Positions 1 to 8,536 of a DNA stretch of 64,000 nt are shown in pieces. The notes beneath the pieces are model-generated. The model made no database searches, was not told the origin of the DNA, and saw only the letters and a program-made list of their open reading frames with translations. Position 1 is the stretch's first letter, and each line of letters begins with the position of its first letter. Source of the stretch: an uncultured Caldilineaceae bacterium (lineage in GTDB: Bacteria; Chloroflexota; Anaerolineae; Caldilineales; Caldilineaceae); assembly GCA_951812725.1 (NCBI GenBank), contig OX638330.1:5497405-5561404 (forward strand), read 5' to 3'. Both the position numbers and the translations under genes were made by a program.

Positions 1-14
1 CTTCTCTTTACTCT

Positions 15-917
15 CTACTCGCCCTCCGGCCACATCTGCGGCCAGTACGGCCCCGCGAAAGGCGCGCCCTTCTGCGCGTTCGGGCCCAGGAAGACCAGGT
101 TGGGATGCTGCTGCCGCCCGGGCAGATAGCTGGTGTCGCCCGGCATCATATGTGAGATCAGGCACATGCGCGGTTCCCAGGTCAGGTTGGGGCCGGAGCC
201 GTGCAGCGTCAGCGCGTGGTGGAAGCTCACCTGGCCCGCCTGCATGATGCAGGGCTCGTCCAGCCAGTCGCCGCTGATGTCCTGGTTGGCAAAGCGGGAC
301 TGCAGGCCGTCCAGATCCTTGTGGCCGAACGTGTCGCTGTCCTCCAGCAGTCCCCATTTGTGCGAGCCGACGATCGTGCGCATGCCGCCGTTCGTCAGGT
401 CGGTGTCCTGCAGCGCGATCCAGGCCGTACACATATTCGACGTGCTCGACGACTTCCAGTGGCCGTAGTCCTGGTGCCAGCCGATGTTGCCGGCCGTCTC
501 GTCCTTGCCGTCCGGGCCGATGCCCGGCTTGTAGACGGCCTGGTCATGCCACAGGCGCACTGTGTCGACACCCATAAAGCGAGCGCCGATGGCGCCGAGC
601 AGCGGGCTCGTGGTCACGTTGCGGATCGTGTTGCTCAGCCAGAACGCGTTGCACTGCTGGCGCACGTCCGGCGAGCCCGGCTCGACCGCGCGGGCGCCGT
701 ACTGGGACGGGATCTCCGAATCGTGCTCGCCGTCCCACATGCGCTCCTGCGCCTCACGCATTTCGGCGATCTGTTCATCGCTGTACAGCTTGGGGCTGAC
801 CCAATAGCCGCGCTCGCGGTACTCGGCGAGTACGTCAGGGGTGATCAGCTCATCGATGTTGACGCCGGCGACGATCATCGCCGGCTGTGTGGTAGTCGCT
901 TGTGTCATGCTTCGCAT
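15..917 (-). CDS. Phytanoyl-CoA dioxygenase (PhyH) family protein
   Basis: This 300-residue protein looks like a non-haem Fe(II)/2-oxoglutarate dioxygenase of the PhyH family, which hydroxylates small organic substrates. The facial-triad HxD is visible in the middle (GWHQDYGHW), and a distal His lies in GQVSFHHALTLHGSGPN, followed by an Arg suited to binding 2-oxoglutarate. A second possible start lies at Met4. It is the last gene of a minus-strand cluster, 39 bp downstream of a sugar-permease gene, so it probably acts on the imported compound. The substrate cannot be read from the sequence. It is only distantly similar to the two tandem dioxygenases at 4436-6142. Confidence 0.88.
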   Translation of the reverse strand: MRSMTQATTTQPAMIVAGVNIDELITPDVLAEYRERGYWVSPKLYSDEQIAEMREAQERMWDGEHDSEIPSQYGARAVEPGSPDVRQQCNAFWLSNTIRNVTTSPLLGAIGARFMGVDTVRLWHDQAVYKPGIGPDGKDETAGNIGWHQDYGHWKSSSTSNMCTAWIALQDTDLTNGGMRTIVGSHKWGLLEDSDTFGHKDLDGLQSRFANQDISGDWLDEPCIMQAGQVSFHHALTLHGSGPNLTWEPRMCLISHMMPGDTSYLPGRQQHPNLVFLGPNAQKGAPFAGPYWPQMWPEGE

Positions 918-956
918 CCCTCCATAGTATCAGGCCGTCGCGGGCCCTTCCGATGC

Positions 957-1805
957 CTATCCCTTCACCGCGCCCAGCGTAAGCCCCTTGATCAGATTCT
1001 GCTGCACCAGCATCACCAGCAGGGTGGGCGGCAGGACCGCGACGGTTGCGGTGGCCATGATGTCGCCCCACTCGACGTCCCGTTCTCCTAGAAAGCCGGA
1101 AAGAAAGACCGGCAGCGTCGTTGTGCCGGGGCCGCCAAGCAGCAGCGCAAACAGGAACTCGTTCCAGGCGAGCAGAGCCGCGAAGACGGCGGTCGCTGCC
1201 AGCCCTGGCGCGATCAGCGGCAGTATGACGCGGCCCATTGCCTGCAGACGCGATGCCCCGTCGATCCACGCCGCTTCTTCCAATTCGATCGGCACCTCTT
1301 CAAAAAAGCTCTTGAGCATCCATACCGTAAAAGGCAGGTTGAAAACGGTAAAAATTAGTATCAGACCGATGTGCGTATTGCGCAATTTGAGCGAGTTGAA
1401 GAGCAGGTAAAGGGGCACGATGAAAACGATCGGGGGCATCATGCGGGCGATGATCAGCGAGAAGCTCATCACCATCGATCCTTTGAAACGGAAGCGGGCA
1501 AAAGCGTAGGCCGCCCACGCGCCCAAAACGAGCGAAAAAAGGACGGTCGTTCCCGTGATGATGAGACTGTTTTGTACCACCTTCAAGAACTTGGGGTCGG
1601 TAAAACTGCTGATATAGTACTGGAGCGTAGGCCAAAAAATCCATTTGGGCGGAATCGAAAACGTGTCCACCCGGGTCTTGAAGGAAGTGGTCACCATCCA
1701 ATAGATGGGGAAAAAATAGAAGATCCAGACGGCCGCCACCACAAAGAACATGGCGACATTCCGTATCCGTTTGAGGTTGTTTGCGTGCATGGCTGACTGT
1801 CTCAT
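957..1805 (-). CDS. Carbohydrate ABC transporter permease (MalG/UgpE type)
   Basis: This is the inner-membrane permease subunit of a binding-protein-dependent sugar importer (282 aa). An N-terminal membrane segment runs into FFPIYWMVTTSFKT, typical of the MalG group. The EAA coupling loop that contacts the ATPase is recognisable as EEAAWIDGASRLQAMGRVILPLIAPG. The C-terminus ends in LTLGAVKG, a usual ending for this subgroup. It follows the MalF-type permease with a 43-bp gap and precedes a PhyH dioxygenase. Met1 and Met6 are both possible starts. The ATPase subunit is not encoded nearby. Confidence 0.92.
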   Translation of the reverse strand: MRQSAMHANNLKRIRNVAMFFVVAAVWIFYFFPIYWMVTTSFKTRVDTFSIPPKWIFWPTLQYYISSFTDPKFLKVVQNSLIITGTTVLFSLVLGAWAAYAFARFRFKGSMVMSFSLIIARMMPPIVFIVPLYLLFNSLKLRNTHIGLILIFTVFNLPFTVWMLKSFFEEVPIELEEAAWIDGASRLQAMGRVILPLIAPGLAATAVFAALLAWNEFLFALLLGGPGTTTLPVFLSGFLGERDVEWGDIMATATVAVLPPTLLVMLVQQNLIKGLTLGAVKG

Positions 1806-1848
1806 AGGATACCAAGTTCAAGTTGTCAAGAGGCCGCGAATCTGCCGG

Positions 1849-2835
1849 TTACTCCTCGGTAAGCTGGACTTCTGCCTGGCGCATGACCAACATACGCAGA
1901 TAGAAGATGCAGATGATGAGCGTAGCGATCATCAGCAGGATCGACGCGGCCGAGGTGAAGCCCAGTTTGAAGTGGCGGAATCCCCAGCGATAGATAAACA
2001 TGCTGATCACTTCGGTCGTCGTGCCGGGGCCGCCGGCCGTCAACAGGAAGATCAGGTCAAACGTGCGCAGCGAGTCGACCGTGCGGAAGAGCAGTGCCAC
2101 AATGATGACCGGCGTGATAAAGGGCAACGTGATCAGGCGAAAGACTTGCCAGGCGCTGGCGCCGTCGACTTCCGCCGCCTCGATCGTTTCTATAGGCTGT
2201 GCCTGCAGCGCCGCCAGCAGTATCAGCACCATGAACGGGCTGGAGCGCCACACCTCGGTGGCGACGACGGCATACAGCGCATAATCCGGATCGCCCAGAA
2301 AGATCGGCGGATTGGCGCCGAAGGTTCGAATCAGATGCGGAAAGATACCGAACGCGTCATCATACATCATGCGCCAGATAAGCCCTGAAGCAAGCGGGGG
2401 CACCATCAAGGGCACCAACAATCCCACCCGCAGCCAGGTCCGCCCTCGGAACTCCCGGTTGAGAAGCATCGCCAGGCTGAGGCCGATAATGAACTCGCAC
2501 AGGACGCCCACAACCGCAAAGCGTAAGGTGACCCAGACCGACGTCCACATTTCGCTCTTTGTCTCCAAGAGATCGATGTAGTTCTCCAGCCCCACCCATT
2601 TGAAGGGGACTGAACCGGTCAGGATCTTGTTGGAAAAGCTGAGGACGATTGCATATCCGAGCGGATAGACCAACAGCCCGAAAACAATCAGGAAGGTTGG
2701 GGCGATCAGGATATAGTGGAGGGGCAGACCCAACAGCCGGTTTCGCTTTTCTGCGCCAGCTGTACGGATCTGCCCCTGTTGACCTTGTGAAATGCTTCCC
2801 TGTTCGAAGGAGGCGTGCGGTTCGCCGGATGTCAT
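1849..2835 (-). CDS. Sugar ABC transporter permease (MalF/UgpA type)
   Basis: This 328-residue membrane protein pairs with the MalG-type permease downstream. About 35 polar residues precede the first membrane helix (LHYILIAPTFLIVFGLLVYPLGYAIVLSF). The EAA loop is visible as ETIEAAEVDGASAWQVFRLITLPFITPV. The gene begins 39 bp after the stop of the binding-protein gene, and the order binding protein, F-type, G-type is the usual one. The Shine-Dalgarno sequence before the ATG is weak, so the exact start is less sure than the identity. Confidence 0.92.
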   Translation of the reverse strand: MTSGEPHASFEQGSISQGQQGQIRTAGAEKRNRLLGLPLHYILIAPTFLIVFGLLVYPLGYAIVLSFSNKILTGSVPFKWVGLENYIDLLETKSEMWTSVWVTLRFAVVGVLCEFIIGLSLAMLLNREFRGRTWLRVGLLVPLMVPPLASGLIWRMMYDDAFGIFPHLIRTFGANPPIFLGDPDYALYAVVATEVWRSSPFMVLILLAALQAQPIETIEAAEVDGASAWQVFRLITLPFITPVIIVALLFRTVDSLRTFDLIFLLTAGGPGTTTEVISMFIYRWGFRHFKLGFTSAASILLMIATLIICIFYLRMLVMRQAEVQLTEE

Positions 2836-2874
2836 CGCAGCCCGATTCCCCGTGGTCTCGCGACCGGTTTTCGA

Positions 2875-4269
2875 CTAGCTGACATAGCCGCGTTCTTGGC
2901 GCAACTCCAGAATCTCGTCATTCATCAGCTGGGTTGCTTCATCCGGCGCTTCCTCTCCGGTGATGGCTGCGTTGATGTGCTTGACCATGATATCGAAGAC
3001 CTCGTTGGTCTCCTCTGTGCGCGGCCAGCTCAGACCGATCGCCATGGCATCGCCCATCGTCTTCAGGTAGGGGTTGATGGCCTGGACTTCAGGGTCTTCA
3101 AACAGATCTGTCAGGGTGATAGCGTAGCCCTCGCTCACATACTGGCGCTGGATCTCGGGTGAAACCAGGTAGTGGCAGAGCAGATACGCTGCGTCCTTAT
3201 TCTGCGAGTAGTTGGAAACCGCGATCCCGTGGCCGCCCAACGGTGTGCCACCGGGGGGCGCGGCAAAGCCCATCTGACCGTTCACCGGCGAATCCTCGGC
3301 AATCAATCCTGGCAGAATGCCGGGCCACTGGATCTCCATCGAACATGTGCCCTGTGTCACCGCTTCCGCAGCCTGCACAATATCCCAGGAGATAGCCGCC
3401 GGCGGCGAGATCTCCGGCAGTTTCACTGCCATGATCTCCATCGCTTCGAACCCTTCATCGCTGGCAAATTGCGGCTCGCCCGAGTCGTTATAGAATCCCT
3501 TATTCGCCAGCCCAAAGAAGATCGCCGCGTAGGTGCACATCGCCTGGATCTGACGGCCACCCATCAGCGCGAAGCCGTACTGGTCATCGTGCGTCAGCTC
3601 CATGCCGAACGAATGCACCTCGTCCCAGGTCACGGGCGGCGCATCCGGATCCAGACCGGCCGCTTCGAAGTGGGTCTGGTTGTAGGGGAAGATCATGGCG
3701 TCGCCCAGCCACGGCAGGCCGTAGAGGTCGCCTTCCCATTTGGCGTACACTTCCAACACCGCCGGGACAAAGGCGTCCAGGTCGATCGGCGGGAAGGCAG
3801 GATTGTTCACATACTCTTCCAGTCGCAACAGACCGTCGGTGGCGATAAACTGGCCGAACCAGGCGAAGTTCAGGTCGATAATGTCGTAGGTGCCGCTCTG
3901 CGACCCCAGGTCCAGGAAGGTCTTGTCATAGACCTGGTCGTAGGGATTGTTTTCCCATTCCGTCTCGATACCGGTCAACTCCGTAAAGCGAGCCGACGCA
4001 GCCTCATTCACGGCCCAGTGGCCGACGCCGCCGACCGGGACCCGCAGCAGCGTGCCCTCCCACTGGCGGCCAACTTCCTCGTACGCGGCTTCGAAATCAT
4101 TGGCCGCAACCGATGCCTTCGTCACCGCAGGCGCCTGCGACCCGGACGCCTCTTCCGCCGGCGCCGCGGCCGGCGCACAGGCAACCACAGTGATCCCGGC
4201 CACCGTCAAAGCGCCGGCGCGCAGGAATTCTCGTCGACTGGAGCCTCTTCTATCTACCGTTCTACCCAT
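2875..4269 (-). CDS. Extracellular sugar-binding lipoprotein of ABC importer
   Basis: This is a family 1-type solute-binding protein of about 464 aa. The start at 4269 is chosen because a strong GAGGAGG ribosome site precedes it and because it begins a twin-arginine leader (SSRREFLRAGALTVAGITVVAC) whose Cys is followed by an Ala/Pro-rich linker. It is probably exported folded by Tat and lipid-anchored. The body has the usual pattern of the family (MGGRQIQAM, a Trp-rich ligand region, a C-terminal EAPDEATQLMNDEI segment). A longer reading to 4416 exists but adds residues with no leader character. It sits between two dioxygenases and the two permeases. The ligand is unknown. Confidence 0.9.
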   Translation of the reverse strand: MGRTVDRRGSSRREFLRAGALTVAGITVVACAPAAAPAEEASGSQAPAVTKASVAANDFEAAYEEVGRQWEGTLLRVPVGGVGHWAVNEAASARFTELTGIETEWENNPYDQVYDKTFLDLGSQSGTYDIIDLNFAWFGQFIATDGLLRLEEYVNNPAFPPIDLDAFVPAVLEVYAKWEGDLYGLPWLGDAMIFPYNQTHFEAAGLDPDAPPVTWDEVHSFGMELTHDDQYGFALMGGRQIQAMCTYAAIFFGLANKGFYNDSGEPQFASDEGFEAMEIMAVKLPEISPPAAISWDIVQAAEAVTQGTCSMEIQWPGILPGLIAEDSPVNGQMGFAAPPGGTPLGGHGIAVSNYSQNKDAAYLLCHYLVSPEIQRQYVSEGYAITLTDLFEDPEVQAINPYLKTMGDAMAIGLSWPRTEETNEVFDIMVKHINAAITGEEAPDEATQLMNDEILELRQERGYVS

Positions 4270-4435
4270 TGTGTTTCTCCTCCTCGAAGTGAGTTTGTAT
4301 GGACTTCTCGTCTCCTGTCCAGACCGGTCGGCCCGGCGCCAAAATTGGAAACACAGGTATTTTTGCAAGTCGTCTAAACAGCCCGGCCGAGCCGCGGCGA
4401 GGCCGCTTGTCGTCACCAGCTACAAAGAACTGGCC

Positions 4436-5206
4436 TCACACTCGCATCCGCAGCATCGGTTGCTCGAAGGATACATCCAGATACTCCATATCGCGCAGCG
4501 ACCTCGTGCCGGGGTTCATGAAGTGGATGGCGAAGGCCCGGCGCTGGCGGTCGGTCTTGTTGGGCGCGGTGTGGTGCAGGGTCTGACAGTGATGGAGCGT
4601 CACGCCGCCGGCCGGCAGCGGGACAACGACCGCATTCGAATCGTCGACCTTGTCCCCCAAATCGAGCAGGGCGTTGTTGTCGGCCAGCCGTTCGTGTTCC
4701 TGGGAGCGGAAGTGCGTGCCCGGCAGAAACTGCATCGCGCCGTTGTGAACGTCCACGTCGTCCAGGGTCAGCCAGCAGCTCACCAGGTTGGGCGGCGAGC
4801 AGCGCCAGTAGGCGTTGTCCTGGTGCCAGTGCGCGGGGCCGCCGTGCCGCGCCGGTTTGTACAGGGCCTGGTCGTGGAATAGCTGGATGTTCGGCCCTAT
4901 CAGATCTTCGACCATATCCAGGATGCGGTCGTCGTAGAGCAGGCGGCGAAAGTGGATATTGTATTCGCACATCTGCATAATCTGGAGCATCTTGGTATCG
5001 CCGATGGCATGGCTGCGAAACCTGGGATGAAGGCCGCTGTTGGCCAGTTCAAACTCGTGATCATACTCCCGGCGCAACAGCTCGACTTCGTCATTCTCCA
5101 GGATTTTGCCAATGCCCAGGTAACCCTCGGTCCAGAAGCGGTTGACCTGCTCTTCGGTCAGCGCCTTGCGCACTACCGCTGTCTTGTCCCCATTTGCGGT
5201 CTGCAT
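4436..5206 (-). CDS. Phytanoyl-CoA dioxygenase family protein, tandem paralogue 1
   Basis: This 256-residue Fe(II)/2-oxoglutarate dioxygenase shows the HxD of the metal site in HWHQDNAYWRCSPPNLVSCW and the distal His in GGVTLHHCQTLHHTAPN. A conserved Arg pair (DRQRRAF) sits where 2-oxoglutarate is bound. It is highly similar over its whole length to the next gene (5339-6142), including both termini (KALTEEQ near the start, PMLRMRV at the end). It lacks an 11-residue insertion present in that paralogue. It lies upstream of the binding-protein gene in the same direction. Confidence 0.9.
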   Translation of the reverse strand: MQTANGDKTAVVRKALTEEQVNRFWTEGYLGIGKILENDEVELLRREYDHEFELANSGLHPRFRSHAIGDTKMLQIMQMCEYNIHFRRLLYDDRILDMVEDLIGPNIQLFHDQALYKPARHGGPAHWHQDNAYWRCSPPNLVSCWLTLDDVDVHNGAMQFLPGTHFRSQEHERLADNNALLDLGDKVDDSNAVVVPLPAGGVTLHHCQTLHHTAPNKTDRQRRAFAIHFMNPGTRSLRDMEYLDVSFEQPMLRMRV

Positions 5207-5338
5207 TGTCTGTCCTCCAGGAATCGATCCTGCCCGGCTGCCAAAACAGGCAGCCCCGAACCGTTGGTATTAGATTACTGCCCGAGACTCGGCCGCTTGC
5301 CGTCACTAAGAAATAAAAACCGACTACGAAAAACTAAG

Positions 5339-6142
5339 TCACACCCGCATCCGCAGCATTGGCCGCTCGAACGACACATCCAGATACTGCATCTCGCGCA
5401 GCGACTTGGTGCCGGGATTCATAAAGTGGATGGCAAATGCCCGCCGCTGGCGGTCGGTCACGTTGGGCGCGGTGTAGTGCAGCGTCTGGCAGTGGTGCAG
5501 CGTCACGCCGCCGGCCGGCAGCGCGATGACCGCTGCCTTCGACTGCTCGATCTTGTCGCCCATGTCCAGCAGGACGCTTTCGTCCGTCGCCTCGTCGTGA
5601 TCTTCAGAGCGGAAGTGGGAGCCGGGGATAAACTGCATCGCGCCGTTGCGGATGTCCACATCGTCCAGCGTCAGCCAGCAGCTCACCAGATTGGACGGGC
5701 TGCACTTCCAGTACGCGTTGTCCTGGTGCCAGTGGACGGGCCCGCCATGGTGCGCAGGCTTGAAGAGCGCCTGATCGTGGAAGAGCTGGATGTTGGGCCC
5801 GATCAGGTCCTCGACCATATCGAGAATGCGGTCGTCGTAGAGCAGGCGCCGAAAGTGGATGTTGTATTCGCACATCTGCATGATCTGCAGCATCTGCGTG
5901 TCGGCTTGATTCTTGGCCTCCACGTCGTCCGTATCGCCGATTGACAGGTTACGGTACCGCGGATTGCTGCCGCTGCGCGCCAGTTCAAATTCGCGATCAT
6001 ACTCCCGCCGCAACTGGTCGACTTCGTCATCCTCCAGGATCTTGCCAATCGTCAGGTAGCCGTCGATCCAGAAGCGGTTGATCTGTTCTTCGGTCAGCGC
6101 CTTGCGGTTGGTCGGCGCCTCGTTTCCGTTTGCACTCTGCAT
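5339..6142 (-). CDS. Phytanoyl-CoA dioxygenase family protein, tandem paralogue 2
   Basis: This is a 267-residue paralogue of the neighbouring dioxygenase. The metal-binding HxD is in HWHQDNAYWKCSPSNLVSCW and the distal His in GGVTLHHCQTLHYTAPN. About 11 extra residues (DVEAKNQADTQ) follow SIGDTD near residue 80. The spacers after both genes also share sequence (a stretch with CTCGGCCGC before CGTCACT or TGTTACT), so the copying unit included flanking DNA. It is the first gene of the cluster. Retention of two full-length copies suggests diverged substrates, which is inference. Confidence 0.9.
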   Translation of the reverse strand: MQSANGNEAPTNRKALTEEQINRFWIDGYLTIGKILEDDEVDQLRREYDREFELARSGSNPRYRNLSIGDTDDVEAKNQADTQMLQIMQMCEYNIHFRRLLYDDRILDMVEDLIGPNIQLFHDQALFKPAHHGGPVHWHQDNAYWKCSPSNLVSCWLTLDDVDIRNGAMQFIPGSHFRSEDHDEATDESVLLDMGDKIEQSKAAVIALPAGGVTLHHCQTLHYTAPNVTDRQRRAFAIHFMNPGTKSLREMQYLDVSFERPMLRMRV

Positions 6143-6250
6143 AGTCTCTGCTCCACAGTTTTCTCGGGGTCGGCTTTATGCAGCCTCGGACGGCTGGGTC
6201 CTTGTTTTAGGTTACTACCCAAGTCTCGGCCGCGTGCTGTTACTGAAAAT

Positions 6251-6542
6251 GTAACTACTAAGCCATATACAGTGCCTGTCTTGACCAGCCCTTCATCCAT
6301 GTCGCCATTCAGGATATCTGATTGCGTATTCGGTTGGCAGCCGCCAGGTTGGTGGAGCGGCACTGCTGGAATGCGCACACAAGGTCGGTGAGCGATGGTT
6401 TTGTAGGGGGGCGTTGCGGGGGCGCAGCCCCTGCACAAGGGAGGCCGCTTGCGGCCGACCGCCCATAAAATAGTAGAGAGTTGAGAGAGCACCTTTACTC
6501 GCCTCATTCAGGGTTGCGAATCAGTTGTGGCTGAGTAGTTTC
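6251..6542 (+). mobile_element. MITE-like element, copy A
   Basis: This element of about 292 bp starts GTAACTACTAAGCC and ends with the inverted counterpart (CTGAGTAGTT, then TC instead of AC). It is flanked by an 8-bp duplication, CTGAAAAT on the left (6243-6250) and CTGAAAAC on the right (6543-6550). The core has the family's GC-rich segment (GGGGGCGTTGCGGGGGCGCAG), which folds into short hairpins. It carries no transposase gene. It lies between the dioxygenase cluster and the second importer. Confidence 0.85.
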
Positions 6543-6566
6543 CTGAAAACCAAAAACTAACTCGCC

Positions 6567-7421
6567 CTAACGTCCGGCCAAGCCGGAGAGGGCGACGCCG
6601 GAGACGAAATACTTGTTTGCGGCGAAGAAGACCACCAGGACGGGGACAAGCATCAGTGTGGCGACGGCCATGATGAGCCGGAACTCGGTGAACTGCTCGT
6701 CGCCGAAGTAGCGCAGCCCCAACGCCAAAGTGCGGGTCTCTTCGCGGTTGGTAAAGATCAGCGGCGACATGAAGTCGTTCCAGTGGTGAATGAACGAAAA
6801 GACGCCCACAGCCGCGACCGCAGGCTTGGTGAGCGGCATCGTAATCATAAAATAGATACGCAAACGCGAAGCGCCGTCGACAACGGCCGCCTCCTCCATC
6901 TCGACCGGCAAGGTCATTATGAACTGGCGGATGAGGAAAATGTAGAAGGCTCCGCCGCCAAACCAGAAGGGCAGGAAAAGCGGCCACAGCGAATCGAACA
7001 GCCCCAGATACTTGAAGAGCAGGAAGCGCGGGATCAGCGTGACAGCCCACGGCAGCATCATCGTCGAGAGGGTGAGCGCGAACCAGACGTTGCGCCCATA
7101 GAAGGGGATGCGGGCGAAGGCGTAGGCAGCCATCGAGGCGGTGAGGATGGTGCCGAATGTGGCGAGGAAGGTGACGAGAATGCTGTTGAAGGTGAAGAGC
7201 CAGAAGGGCGCGCGATTCCAGGCGATACCATAGTTTTCCGGGTGGAAGGAGGAGGGGATCCACTCCGGCGGGTAGGTGAATTCAGCGCCGGCGGGCCGCA
7301 GGGAGGTCATGATCAGCCAGTAAAGCGGCATCAGCGAGATCACGGCCCCCAACCCTAGCAGAAAGTAGGCTCCGAGCTTGGCGGATATGGAAGCAATAAA
7401 TCTTTCTTCTCGTTCTACCAA
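6567..7421 (-). CDS. Carbohydrate ABC transporter permease (MalG/UgpE type)
   Basis: This is the inner-membrane permease of the second importer. A TTG start at 7421 is preferred: a GGAGG lies six bases before it, while the longer ATG reading from 7484 adds 21 residues that look like spacer DNA. The resulting 284-residue protein has the family hallmarks: SLMPLYWLIMTSLRP near the N-terminus and the EAA loop EMEEAAVVDGASRLRIYFMITMPLTKPA. It ends in SGVALSGLAGR. It is the last gene of the importer operon. Confidence 0.9.
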   Translation of the reverse strand: MVEREERFIASISAKLGAYFLLGLGAVISLMPLYWLIMTSLRPAGAEFTYPPEWIPSSFHPENYGIAWNRAPFWLFTFNSILVTFLATFGTILTASMAAYAFARIPFYGRNVWFALTLSTMMLPWAVTLIPRFLLFKYLGLFDSLWPLFLPFWFGGGAFYIFLIRQFIMTLPVEMEEAAVVDGASRLRIYFMITMPLTKPAVAAVGVFSFIHHWNDFMSPLIFTNREETRTLALGLRYFGDEQFTEFRLIMAVATLMLVPVLVVFFAANKYFVSGVALSGLAGR

Positions 7422-7475
7422 TGCATACCTCCAAAGTGGCGGTTCATGAATCGTGGATAGTGAGCACAACCGGCC

Positions 7476-7503
7476 ACCAGCCACTGACCACTGGCCACTG
7501 TTG
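7476..7503. repeat. Heptamer-based intergenic repeat with hairpin potential
   Basis: The spacer between the two permease genes contains CCACCAG-CCACTGA-CCACTGG-CCACTGT, a run of degenerate 7-base units. TGGCCAC can pair with part of GTGGCCGG-type sequence to give a small stem. Related heptamers occur in other intergenic spacers of this window. Confidence 0.55.
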
Positions 7504-7505
7504 TT

Positions 7506-8456
7506 CTAACTGGGTGCGCTGCCGCTCTCATAGTAGACCCACCGTCGCGCGAGATAGAACTGGATGGCGGTGATCACCAGAATAATCAGGAAAAGGATCC
7601 ACGCCAGCCCGGAGGCGTAGCCCATGGCGAAGCTCTGGAACCCCTTGCGATAGATATAGAGCACGTAAAAAAGCGAAGAATTGATGGGGCCGCCGTTGGT
7701 GGCGATTAAGGCGACGGTGAAGGTCTGAAAGAGGCTGATGATGCCGATAATAAGGTTAAGAAAGATGACCGGGCTGATCAGCGGGATGGTGATGCTGAAA
7801 AAGCGGCGGATGTTGTTGGCGCCGTCCATGGATGCGGCTTCCAGCAGTTCCTCTGAAACGCCTTGCAGCGCGGCCAGAAAGATCACCATCTGCTGTCCCA
7901 CAGCCCAGAGGCTCATCAGGATCAGCGCAGGTTTGACGATCTGGGGGTCCCACAGCCAGTTGACCGGCGCGACCCCCACCAGCCGCAGCAGGGAGTTGAT
8001 CAGGCCGAAGTCGAAGTTGAAAATCCAGACCCAGAGGAAGACATTGGCGACGGTCGGTGTCACGGTGGGGATGTAGTAGACGGTGCGGAAGAGGTTGACA
8101 TTGCGCACTTTCATGTTGAGAAGCACGGCCAGACAGAGCGCCACAAGTAGTTGAGCGGGTACGCCGAGAAAGGCGTAGTAGGAGGTATTGTAGAGCGAGG
8201 TGTAGAAGAGTTTGTCCTGGAAAATCTTGTCGTAGTTTTCGAAACCGACCCACTTGATTGCGCCGAAACCAGAGAATTTCGTCAACGACAGGAAGCCGGA
8301 GGCCAGCATGGGGCCCACGGTAAAGGCCAGAAGGCCGATTATCCAGGGCGCCAGGAACAGATAGCCGGCGATGTTGTCCGCCTTGACTTTGCGCGACCAT
8401 CTCGGTTTTCCGGTTGGTTCAGGGCTGCTCACCCCCAACGGGAAAGCGTCTGCCAT
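7506..8456 (-). CDS. Sugar ABC transporter permease (MalF/UgpA type)
   Basis: This is a 316-residue permease with a charged N-terminal tail before the first helix (AGYLFLAPWIIGLLAFTVGPM). The EAA coupling loop reads EELLEAASMDGANNIRRFFSITIPLISPV. The start is supported by a GGAGG seven bases upstream. It follows the binding-protein gene after an 80-bp spacer with a hairpin-forming repeat and is followed by the partner permease. No ATPase gene is linked. Confidence 0.92.
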   Translation of the reverse strand: MADAFPLGVSSPEPTGKPRWSRKVKADNIAGYLFLAPWIIGLLAFTVGPMLASGFLSLTKFSGFGAIKWVGFENYDKIFQDKLFYTSLYNTSYYAFLGVPAQLLVALCLAVLLNMKVRNVNLFRTVYYIPTVTPTVANVFLWVWIFNFDFGLINSLLRLVGVAPVNWLWDPQIVKPALILMSLWAVGQQMVIFLAALQGVSEELLEAASMDGANNIRRFFSITIPLISPVIFLNLIIGIISLFQTFTVALIATNGGPINSSLFYVLYIYRKGFQSFAMGYASGLAWILFLIILVITAIQFYLARRWVYYESGSAPS

Positions 8457-8474
8457 GAGCGAACCTCCAGGCGA

Positions 8475-8520
8475 GGAATGGCTGGCGGCCAGTTATTGAC
8501 TACTGACCACCAGCCATTGA
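8475..8520. repeat. Hairpin-forming heptamer repeat between binding protein and permease
   Basis: AATGGCTGGCGG near 8475 pairs, with one mismatch, with CCACCAGCCATT near 8507. The loop contains degenerate 7-base units (GGCCAGT, TATTGAC, TACTGAC). The position just after the binding-protein stop is where importers often carry an RNA hairpin that lets binding-protein mRNA accumulate above permease mRNA. Confidence 0.5.
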
Positions 8521-8536
8521 AGTTGCTGAGCAGTAT

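Noticed and set aside
3172..4377. 401-codon plus-strand open frame opposite the binding-protein gene
   Set aside because: It is a GC-driven antisense frame. The minus strand carries the Tat leader, family motifs and ribosome site. The plus frame is Arg/His-rich without domains.
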